Source: an uncultured Collinsella sp. (lineage in GTDB: Bacteria > Actinomycetota > Coriobacteriia > Coriobacteriales > Coriobacteriaceae). From it: 9,022 bases of DNA. The stretch lies in assembly GCA_902490245.1 (NCBI GenBank), contig CABUDB010000049.1:1-9022 (forward strand), written 5' to 3'. Made by a program: the position numbers and the translations under genes. Of the stretch, positions 1 through 5,175 are shown piece by piece; within the stretch, counting starts at the first letter, position 1, and each line of letters begins with the position of its first letter. The notes under the pieces are model-generated. The model had not been told where the DNA came from and did no database searches. It saw only the letters and a program-made list of their open reading frames with translations.

Positions 1-191
1 GGATTAAGGCTGTCGATGTCGACAAGCGGCTTGGCGGGCGCAGGTGCCGGCGCGGGAGCGTCGTAGATGTCGAGCGGAACGAGCTCGGGCTCCGGCGCAG
101 CGGGGGCGGTGTATGCATCGAGTGGCACGGGTTCCGGCGCGGGCGGCACGGGTACCGCGGCGTTCTTTTCCCAGGGCAAGGGCTGGGTCAT
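1..191 (-). CDS. 5' end of a protein with a Pro/Ala-rich N-terminus (partial)
   Basis: Seen: an open frame of 63 codons starts at an ATG (189-191) behind a GAGGAG ribosome site 6 nt upstream, and runs off the left edge without a stop. The visible peptide starts MTQPLPWEKN and is a proline/alanine/glutamate-rich, probably disordered segment. It holds a near-duplicate, VPLDAYTAPA (residues 22-31) and VPLDIYDAPA (38-47), with a 16-residue period. The last visible residues are VDIDSLN, followed by CC, which must encode proline. Inference: 'SLNP' after a disordered leader resembles the start of UvrD/PcrA-type helicases (LNPEQ...), but four residues are too few to name the gene. A promoter candidate lies upstream at 253-283. 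I am confident that this is a real gene start and not confident of its function. Confidence 0.75.
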   Translation of the reverse strand, partial: MTQPLPWEKNAAVPVPPAPEPVPLDAYTAPAAPEPELVPLDIYDAPAPAPAPAKPLVDIDSLN

Positions 192-252
192 GGGCGACTC
201 CTCATCTGACGGACGGCGCGCCTGCGGGCAGCGCCATAGTTTGAGCCGTACC

Positions 253-283
253 AGTATACCGAGCCGCGCGGACACCGACGCAA
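253..283 (-). promoter_or_regulatory. Candidate sigma-70-type promoter for the gene at 1-191
   Basis: On the minus strand a good -10 hexamer TATACT (253-258) is preceded by TTGCGT (278-283) with a 19-bp spacer, which is longer than the preferred 17 bp. The -10 lies about 60 bp before the ATG at 191 and downstream of the uppP terminator, so the gene would have its own promoter. This is a sequence-only prediction. Confidence 0.4.
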
Positions 284-330
284 ATCACACCACGACTCCG
301 TGCGCCACCATCGGACCCACCCCATCGCCC

Positions 331-374
331 AAAAAAGAGGGCAGCATAGACCTTTTGGTCATGCCACCCTCTTT
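331..374 (-). terminator. Rho-independent terminator after uppP
   Basis: On the minus strand the arm AAAGAGGG (367-374) pairs perfectly with CCCTCTTT (334-341). An inner stem GCATGACC/GGTCTATGC (one bulged A) closes an AAAA loop, and a run of six T follows (331-336). It lies 45 nt after the uppP stop codon and before the next minus-strand gene, so it should end uppP transcription. The A/T-rich outer stem could also work for plus-strand transcripts, but no plus-strand gene precedes it. Confidence 0.85.
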
Positions 375-418
375 GAATGACAAGCTGTCGCTCTGGCCGC
401 CGCGCAGCGTCGACTAAG

Positions 419-1399
419 TTAGAGGCCGAGCATCGGCTCCAGAACGAAGAAGTATGCGAGCACCACGATGCCCAGGATGATGCGGTAGACGCCGAAGCAC
501 TTAAAGTCGTGACGGCGGACGAAGCCCATAAGCCACTTGATGGCAATGAGCGACACCACAAAGGCCACGATGCAGCCCACGCCCAAGATGGCGATCTCGT
601 TGGTGCCGAACGTGCCGCCCTTAATAAAGTACTTGACCAGCTTGAGCGCACTTGCGCCAAACATAACAGGAATAGCCAGGAAGAACGTGAACTTAGACGC
701 CACCGAGCGCGTGCAGCCCAGCAGCAGGCCGCCGATGATGGTAGAACCGGAGCGAGACGTACCAGGCACCAGCGAAAGCACCTGGAAGCAGCCGATACCC
801 AGCGCAGTCTTCCAGCTGAGGTCCTCGAGCGTGGCGATGGAACCAAAGTCCAGGTTCTCGTCATCGTCCTCATCCTCAGCGGTAGCCGCGGCGGGCGCCG
901 CAAAGTGCGCACCGGCGGGACGTCCACCCGACACCACAGCACGCGAACCAAACGAACCGGCAACGGTCATTTCCTCGCGCTTGTTTGCGCGCCAGTTCTC
1001 GATCACGATAAACAGCACGCCGTACACAATGAGCGCCAGCGCCACGACGGGAGCATTGTAGAAATGCTCCTCCATCCAGTCGTTGAGCGGCAGGCCGATC
1101 GCCGCCGCAGGAATGCAACCGAGCACAATCTTGCCCCACAGCACCCAGGTGTCGCGACGGCCCTCCTTGCCCTTGCTGGGCGAGAACGGGTTGAGCTCGT
1201 GGAAAAACAGCACGCAGACGGCCAGAATGGCGCCGAGCTGAATCACGACCAGGAACATATTCCAGAACGTCTCGCTCACGTTCATCTTGACGAACTCGTC
1301 CACCAAGATCATGTGACCCGTCGACGAAACGGGCAGCCATTCGGTGATGCCCTCGACCAGGCCCATGAAGGCAGATTTTAGAAGCTCGATAATATCCAA
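419..1399 (-). CDS. uppP: Undecaprenyl-diphosphatase (UppP/BacA family)
   Basis: This integral membrane phosphatase converts undecaprenyl diphosphate to the monophosphate, recycling the lipid carrier for peptidoglycan and giving bacitracin tolerance. Seen in the 326-residue product: EGITEWLPVSSTGH at residues 16-29 and PGTSRSG at 212-218, the two family signatures. E16, E20, S26, H29 and R216 correspond to the known E. coli active-site residues E17, E21, S27, H30 and R174. Several hydrophobic helices follow to the C-terminus. I chose the TTG at 1397-1399, giving MDIIELLK, because it matches the family N-terminus and has a GAGGGGG site 5 nt upstream; the frame is open upstream to 1468 without family-like sequence. 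The protein is about 50 residues longer than usual because of an insertion at about residues 140-188. It is a single-gene unit ending in the terminator at 331-374. Confidence 0.95.
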   Translation of the reverse strand: MDIIELLKSAFMGLVEGITEWLPVSSTGHMILVDEFVKMNVSETFWNMFLVVIQLGAILAVCVLFFHELNPFSPSKGKEGRRDTWVLWGKIVLGCIPAAAIGLPLNDWMEEHFYNAPVVALALIVYGVLFIVIENWRANKREEMTVAGSFGSRAVVSGGRPAGAHFAAPAAATAEDEDDDENLDFGSIATLEDLSWKTALGIGCFQVLSLVPGTSRSGSTIIGGLLLGCTRSVASKFTFFLAIPVMFGASALKLVKYFIKGGTFGTNEIAILGVGCIVAFVVSLIAIKWLMGFVRRHDFKCFGVYRIILGIVVLAYFFVLEPMLGL

Positions 1400-1648
1400 A
1401 GGGACCCCCTCGTTAGACACCCGCCGGTAGATGTTCTGCGGACGATGCGGGCGATGTCCCATTATCAACCGTTGGCGGTGCGACCGCGCCTACCCTTACC
1501 AAAAAACTCGCCCGTTCACAGAATTGCGAGCGGTCAAACCGAAATCCTTGGGTATAACTGCAACAAGATAAAGTGTCCGGCGGCCAACGCGCCCGCGCCC
1601 GCCCGACGCACGAGCCCCTCGCCCGTGCGATAGACCAAGGAGGAAACC
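1400..1648. promoter_or_regulatory. Divergent promoter region between uppP and the stress-protein gene
   Basis: This 249-bp gap separates two divergently transcribed genes and must hold both promoters. On the plus strand the best -10 is TATAAC (1553-1558), about 90 bp before the universal stress protein ATG, but no good -35 lies 16-18 bp upstream. On the minus strand GATAAT (1461-1466) is a possible -10 for uppP, also without a clear -35. No riboswitch or operator was recognised. Confidence 0.3.
1405..1411 (-). promoter_or_regulatory. Ribosome-binding site fixing the uppP TTG start
   Basis: GAGGGGG on the minus strand sits 5 nt before the TTG at 1399. In-frame alternatives upstream (ATG at 1468, GTG within the leader) lack a comparable site and would add residues unlike any UppP N-terminus. 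Confidence 0.6.
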
Positions 1649-2086
1649 ATGAACGAGGGCTACACCAAGGTATTTGTTTCACTCGACGGTACTGAGCAGC
1701 AGGATTTTGTGCTCGCACGCGCCATCAAGGTCGCCGCGAACAACGGCGCCAAGCTGATTATCGGCCACGTTATCGATTCCACGGCACTCGAGAGCGCCGG
1801 CTCCTATCCGGTCGACCTGGTCAACGGCCTAGAGGAGGCATTTAAGAACTCCATCGCCAAGCAGCTCGAAGAGGCCAAGGCCAATCCCGACATTCCCGAG
1901 GTCGAGGTCATGATTCGCGCCGGCCGCATTCGCGAGACGCTCAAGGACGAGATGCTCGACGTGGTTAAGCCCGACCTGGTGCTCTGCGGCGCCCGCGGCC
2001 TGTCCTCGATCAAGTATGCGCTGCTGGGTTCAATTTCGACGTTCCTGCTGCGCAATACGGACTGCGACATTTTGGTTGTGAAGTAG
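1649..2086 (+). CDS. Universal stress protein, UspA family, ATP-binding type
   Basis: The product is a 145-residue single Usp domain, the usual length for this family of small cytoplasmic proteins that form dimers and help cells survive starvation and stress. Seen: the N-terminal strand KVFVSLDGTEQQ (residues 7-18), followed by alternating helices and strands. Near the C-terminus is G114-A-R-G117-(9 residues)-G127-S128, which fits the G-2x-G-9x-G(S/T) nucleotide-binding signature of ATP-binding members exactly. The last strand is CDILVVK. The start codon follows an excellent AAGGAGG ribosome site (1637-1643), suggesting strong translation. The gene is monocistronic, divergent from uppP, and followed by a long inverted repeat and a terminator. 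Its specific physiological role cannot be told from sequence. Confidence 0.92.
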   Translation: MNEGYTKVFVSLDGTEQQDFVLARAIKVAANNGAKLIIGHVIDSTALESAGSYPVDLVNGLEEAFKNSIAKQLEEAKANPDIPEVEVMIRAGRIRETLKDEMLDVVKPDLVLCGARGLSSIKYALLGSISTFLLRNTDCDILVVK

Positions 2087-2099
2087 CGTTGCTCCCACC

Positions 2100-2192
2100 G
2101 GCCGCGGGGCCTGCGGGGTTTCCACGGGCACGTCCTCGCCGCGTTGCGGCTGCGGGATATGCCCTTAGGAAACCCCTCCCGGCCCTGCGGCC
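2100..2192. repeat. 93-bp imperfect inverted repeat after the stress-protein gene
   Basis: Three paired blocks share a common centre. GGCCGCGGGGCC (2100-2111) pairs with GGCCCTGCGGCC (2181-2192, one mismatch). GGGGTTTCC (2115-2123) pairs with GGAAACCCC (2168-2176). GGGCA (2126-2130) pairs with TGCCC (2160-2164). The loop holds a small CCGC/GCGG hairpin. It begins 13 nt after the stop codon and precedes the true terminator by about 40 bp, so the transcript would carry a long 3' stem-loop. No poly-T follows, so it is not itself a classic terminator. Confidence 0.75.
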
Positions 2193-2232
2193 TTCGCAGC
2201 CTTACTTCAGCGAGTTGGCTGATAAAAGATGG

Positions 2233-2266
2233 CGTGCCGCCCCGTTTGGGGTGGCACGTTTTGTTT
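2233..2266 (+). terminator. Rho-independent terminator of the stress-protein gene
   Basis: CGTGCCGCCCC (2233-2243) pairs with GGGGTGGCACG (2248-2258) as 11 pairs with one G-U wobble. The loop is GTTT and TTTTGTTT follows immediately. The minus-strand copy has a TCTTTTAT stretch a few bases beyond the stem, so it may also end the convergent histidine kinase transcript, which stops at 2289. Confidence 0.88.
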
Positions 2267-2288
2267 GGGCGGACGTCTGCCGCGTGCG

Positions 2289-3332
2289 TTACTCGAAATA
2301 TTGGAACTTATTCGTTGAAAACGCGAATGTTACGACGAAGCCTTCGCCGGGCTCGGATGCCGCGGTGACGTCGATACCCATCTTGGAGCACAGGCGCGCC
2401 ACCAGGTAGAGGCCAATACCTGTTGCACGCTTGGTGGTGCGGCCGTTATCGCCGGTAAAGCCCTTCTCGAACACGCGCGGCAGGTCGGCCGCGCTCACGC
2501 CGCAGCCGTTGTCCGCGACGGTGAGCTCGATGCGTTCGCTCGCCAGGCCCTCGTCCAGCAACGCGCCCGAAAACACGATCTTTGCGCCGTCCTCACGCGC
2601 ATATTTAATGCTGTTCTGAATGAGCTGGCCCAGAATGAACTCAAGCCACTTCTCGTCGGTAAAGACCTCGAAGTCGAGGTTCTCGCACACCGGGGCCACG
2701 TGCGCCGCAATGAGCTCGCGCGCGTTGGCCTTAATCGCGCCCGTCACCAAGGTCTTGAGATCCCAGCGGCGAATCAGGTAGTCGCGTTCCACAACTTCCG
2801 AGCGCGCGTAGTACAGCGCCTGGTCGATATAGCGCTCCACGCGAGCCAGCTCGCGACCCAGGTCATCCACACGAGACAGGTCGTCTTCGCTGCCATCCAG
2901 GTTTTCCAAAATTAGATGAGCCGCCGCCAGGGGCAGTTTGGCCTCGTGGACCCAGCTCTCGATATAGTCGCGATAGTCATCGGTCTGACGCCGGCCTTCG
3001 GCAACCTCGTCGCAAGCGGCTTTGCCCACCCGGCGCAAGACCTCGTACTCGAGCTCGCCCTCGGCATAGGTCGGGCATTGCACCATCTCCTGCACCCATG
3101 CGGGGCTCTCGAGCTCCTCGGCCGCGCGCTCCAGCTGACGCAGAAAACGGCGGCGACGCGCGTACTCGACCACGATGCCGAGCATACCAAAGATAAAGGA
3201 GACGCCGACCGCCACGACCACAATAGAAACGGGTGCACCGGCGACCGTCAGCACAAAGCAGCTCAGCAGCACGCCGCACGTCCGCACGGCGACGGGAAGC
3301 AGCGCATCTTTAAAAAACTTGCCAAACGACAT
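2289..3332 (-). CDS. Intramembrane-sensing histidine kinase, BceS-like
   Basis: This is the sensor kinase of the adjacent response regulator. Seen in 347 residues: two closely spaced hydrophobic helices (about 11-31 and 34-56) with almost no extracellular loop; a linker; the phosphoacceptor motif SWVHEAKLP (H129); then an HATPase domain with N-box QLIQNSIKYA (N240), G1 box DNGCG (274-278), F-box VFEKGFTG (287-294) and G2 box TGIGLYL (304-310). Established knowledge: short kinases of this shape with WVH-x-x-K-x-P are the BceS/GraS-type intramembrane sensors, which usually detect peptide antibiotics through a partner ABC transporter. No transporter lies beside it here. The ATG follows an AGGGG site and starts 9 nt after the regulator's stop, so the two genes are co-transcribed. 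The ligand is unknown. Confidence 0.92.
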   Translation of the reverse strand: MSFGKFFKDALLPVAVRTCGVLLSCFVLTVAGAPVSIVVVAVGVSFIFGMLGIVVEYARRRRFLRQLERAAEELESPAWVQEMVQCPTYAEGELEYEVLRRVGKAACDEVAEGRRQTDDYRDYIESWVHEAKLPLAAAHLILENLDGSEDDLSRVDDLGRELARVERYIDQALYYARSEVVERDYLIRRWDLKTLVTGAIKANARELIAAHVAPVCENLDFEVFTDEKWLEFILGQLIQNSIKYAREDGAKIVFSGALLDEGLASERIELTVADNGCGVSAADLPRVFEKGFTGDNGRTTKRATGIGLYLVARLCSKMGIDVTAASEPGEGFVVTFAFSTNKFQYFE

Positions 3333-3341
3333 AGCCGGCCC

Positions 3342-4013
3342 CTAGACCGAATAGCCTTGGCCGCGATGCGTCGTCAAATACCCCTTGATGCCGATTTTTT
3401 CGAGCGTGGTGCGCAGGCGGTTGATGTTGACGGTGAGCGTATTGTCGTCCACGAAGGCGTCGGAGTCCCACAGGTCCTGCATGATAGCCGAGCGCGAAAC
3501 GATCTTGCCCGCGCGGCTCAGAAGCAGCGAGAGGATACGCAGCTCGTTTTTGGTGAGCTCGGTGCTGGTGCCCGCTTGCGTGTTGGTGACCATGGAGCGT
3601 GCGAGGTCGAGCTCCAGCCCCTTGTGTACGACTGTGCTGCGCTCGCCGGCAGCCGCGGTGCGTCGCAGCAGCGCATTGATGCGCGCCACGAGCACGCGGG
3701 CGCTGTAGGGCTTGGGGACAAAGTCGTCCGCGCCGAGCGTCATGGCCATGACCTCGTCGATCTCGGTCGTGCGCGACGTGAGAACGATGATGGGGACCTC
3801 GGATTCGCGACGGACCTCATGGCAGATGTGCTGGCCGTCTTTGACAGGGAGCGTGAGGTCGAGCAGCACCAGGTCGGGCGCGGCCGCGAGAATATCGCGC
3901 GAGACATGCTCAAACGATTCGCAGGCCTCGACTTCAAAACCGGCACGAGCAAGGATGTCGGCAAGCTCGCGACGAATGGGCTCGTCGTCCTCAACGATAT
4001 AGATCAGCGCCAT
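3342..4013 (-). CDS. OmpR/PhoB-family response regulator, BceR-like
   Basis: This DNA-binding regulator is presumably phosphorylated by the kinase downstream. Seen in 223 residues: a receiver domain with the acidic cluster E8-D9-D10, phosphoacceptor D52 in LVLLDLTLP, switch residue T79 and conserved K101 in FVPKPYS; then a winged-helix domain from about residue 127. That domain contains ELTKNELRILSLLL, the recognition-helix region VDDNTLTVNINRLRTTLE and the wing THRGQGYSV. The NTLTVNINRLR segment is typical of regulators paired with intramembrane-sensing kinases. It is the first gene of the two-gene operon. The ATG follows a GAGGGGGG purine run about 11 nt upstream, a slightly long spacing. 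A cluster of GAAC/GTTC half-sites lies about 90 bp upstream. Target genes cannot be named. Confidence 0.94.
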   Translation of the reverse strand: MALIYIVEDDEPIRRELADILARAGFEVEACESFEHVSRDILAAAPDLVLLDLTLPVKDGQHICHEVRRESEVPIIVLTSRTTEIDEVMAMTLGADDFVPKPYSARVLVARINALLRRTAAAGERSTVVHKGLELDLARSMVTNTQAGTSTELTKNELRILSLLLSRAGKIVSRSAIMQDLWDSDAFVDDNTLTVNINRLRTTLEKIGIKGYLTTHRGQGYSV

Positions 4014-4099
4014 GGATTCCGTTCCCCCCTCTTGGTTGTCTTACTGCCATTATTGCCGCGAAGTCGCCGGTGCGCGCCTCGCGCGGCATTAAGGTGACA

Positions 4100-4125
4100 G
4101 AACTGTTCGCGAACGAAAGCGTTCG
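4100..4125. promoter_or_regulatory. Cluster of overlapping GAAC/GTTC palindromes upstream of the two-component operon
   Basis: Four half-sites follow each other: GAAC (4100-4103), GTTC (4105-4108), GAAC (4111-4114) and GTTC (4121-4124). They make the perfect palindrome GTTCGCGAAC (4105-4114) and the overlapping inverted repeat CGAACG-AAAG-CGTTCG (4110-4125). This looks like an operator, about 87-114 bp before the regulator ATG. The GAAC-to-GTTC spacing of 6 does not fit the 4-base spacing of the Gram-positive LexA box, so the bound protein is unknown. Confidence 0.4.
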
Positions 4126-4150
4126 AATCGCCCCTCGCTCGCAGCGGGCG

Positions 4151-4195
4151 CGGGGATCAAATGATTAAATAATCCCCGTCCCAGAAAAATCATTT
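4151..4195 (-). terminator. Two mutually exclusive stems overlapping the stop of the unknown gene
   Basis: AAATGATT (4159-4166) is the perfect complement of AATCATTT (4188-4195), and CGGGGAT (4151-4157) is the perfect complement of ATCCCCG (4172-4178). The arms interleave, so only one stem can form fully at a time. On the minus strand the first arm begins inside the TAA stop codon (4194-4196). Neither stem is followed by a T run, so a terminator role is only tentative. Confidence 0.4.
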
Positions 4196-4925
4196 AGCGG
4201 CGGGCGCGGAGCTTTTCGTAGCCTTCGGCGAAGAAGGCGACCGTGGCGGCGTCGGACTCGGCGGCATCGGTATCGTCGGCGGGGACCACGCCGTGCTCGT
4301 CGCTCACTAGGAACAGCGCGCCCTTGAGCTGAGCGGGAATGTCCACGCGCGTGACCGGGATGCCCTTGGTCTGGGCCAGCTGCTCAATAAGGGTCGCCGT
4401 GCCGCACAGGCACTCGTCCGCCGGCGCCACAAAGGCAAGCCTCCCGCCGTTGACGGCGGCAAGTAGCTCGGGCGCCACGCCGGTCTCGTCGGCCTCGGAG
4501 CGGGCCTCGGCGGAGCGGGCACGCAGCGCCTTGGCCGACGTATCGGCTAGCGGCTCGTACTCCCCCACCGTCATGGCAGCGTTGCCGTTGATGTCGATCA
4601 CCAGCATGAGTACGCCGTCGTGCGCGGTGTAATCGCCCTCGGCAAGCGACCACTCAACGTGCTGCTTGGCCCAGCTGAGCATGTTATGGGTAAGCGGCTC
4701 GCCCTGCACCAAGCGCTCGGACAGCGCGCGAATGTGACGGTTGAGCATGGGCACCTTTTTGTTGGACATGCGCCAACGGCAGATAAGCGCGGGCTTGTCG
4801 AGCGTAAACTTCTCGACCGCCTCCTGATTGGCGCAAAAGTCCTCGTACGCACGCTGATCCTCGGCATTGCCAAACAGCTCTGCATCATCAATCTGGGGCA
4901 TGGTTGTACCTTTCGTGTTAGTCAT
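4194..4925 (-). CDS. Conserved-looking protein of unknown function
   Basis: I do not recognise this family. The 243-residue product is acidic and soluble, with no signal peptide or membrane helix. A charged N-terminal part (to about residue 105) contains RWRMSNKKVPMLNRHIRALSERL. A strand-rich stretch GVLMLVIDINGNAAMTVGEY follows (about 104-123), then an alanine/glutamate-rich helix, a segment LAFVAPADECLCGTATLIEQL with two cysteines, and a C-terminal part with GALFLVSDEHGVVPADD. The last stretch faintly recalls class IV aminotransferases, but the catalytic lysine context is not visible, so I do not assign that function. Two starts are possible. The ATG at 4925 has GAGG 5 nt upstream. The ATG at 4901 has AAAGG 7 nt upstream and leaves room for a leader after the hairpin at 4942-4977. 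Codon use matches its neighbours. Confidence 0.8.
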   Translation of the reverse strand: MTNTKGTTMPQIDDAELFGNAEDQRAYEDFCANQEAVEKFTLDKPALICRWRMSNKKVPMLNRHIRALSERLVQGEPLTHNMLSWAKQHVEWSLAEGDYTAHDGVLMLVIDINGNAAMTVGEYEPLADTSAKALRARSAEARSEADETGVAPELLAAVNGGRLAFVAPADECLCGTATLIEQLAQTKGIPVTRVDIPAQLKGALFLVSDEHGVVPADDTDAAESDAATVAFFAEGYEKLRARR

Positions 4926-4941
4926 TCCGTCCTCTTATACC

Positions 4942-4977
4942 AAAAAGACGGCCCTCCAAACGGAGCGACCGTCTTTT
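4942..4977 (-). terminator. Hairpin with T run just before the unknown gene
   Basis: On the minus strand AAAAGACGG (4969-4977) pairs perfectly with CCGTCTTTT (4943-4951). An inner GGAG/CTCC closes a GTTT loop after a small internal loop, and the run of five T (4942-4946) follows. It is a good intrinsic terminator and could end purH read-through. It ends only 16 nt before the upstream ATG candidate (4925), with a TATAAG (4934-4939) in between, so it might instead act as an attenuator in that gene's leader. Confidence 0.7.
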
Positions 4978-5061
4978 GCAGAGATTATTTTAGAAGCGAG
5001 GCGGTCCAAGGGACGAGATAACATCCCATCCTCCCCAGTCAACCTAACAGGTCGGCGAGGG

Positions 5062-5154
5062 TTGCCCAGGTGCCGCAGATTGCCGTGAAAGAGGAGCGAC
5101 GCGTACTTGGGTACGCGAGCGACGAATGAGCGGCAAGGTGCGGTGGTTGGGCAA
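5062..5154. repeat. 93-bp imperfect inverted repeat after purH
   Basis: Nested arms share one centre. TTGCCCA (5062-5068) pairs with TGGGCAA (5148-5154), CCGCA (5073-5077) with TGCGG (5139-5143), TTGCCG (5080-5085) with CGGCAA (5131-5136), and CGCGTAC (5100-5106) with GTACGCG (5111-5117) around a TTGG loop. GAGCGACG also occurs as a direct repeat flanking the core. It begins 21 nt after the purH stop codon. No T run follows. It resembles an extragenic palindromic element more than a terminator. Confidence 0.75.
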
Positions 5155-5175
5155 GCCGCAGCGCCACCTCCCTAC

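Noticed and set aside
377..1381. 334-codon plus-strand open frame opposite uppP
   Set aside because: It is a shadow of uppP: charged, His-rich translation with no domain and no convincing ribosome site.
1400..1468. Upstream ATG (1468) as the uppP start
   Set aside because: It would add 23 residues unlike UppP proteins, has no good ribosome site, and the TTG at 1399 has both the GAGGGGG site and the family N-terminus.
2089..2409. Short plus-strand open frames after the stress-protein gene
   Set aside because: They overlap the inverted repeat, the terminator and the kinase C-terminus, and lack ribosome sites and family-like sequence.
2916..4097. 393-codon plus-strand open frame opposite the kinase and regulator genes
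   Set aside because: It spans two intact antisense genes and their junction, so it is a composition artefact.
4111..4124. LexA/SOS box
   Set aside because: GAAC and GTTC are separated by 6 bases instead of the 4 of the Gram-positive consensus, and the neighbouring genes are not SOS genes.
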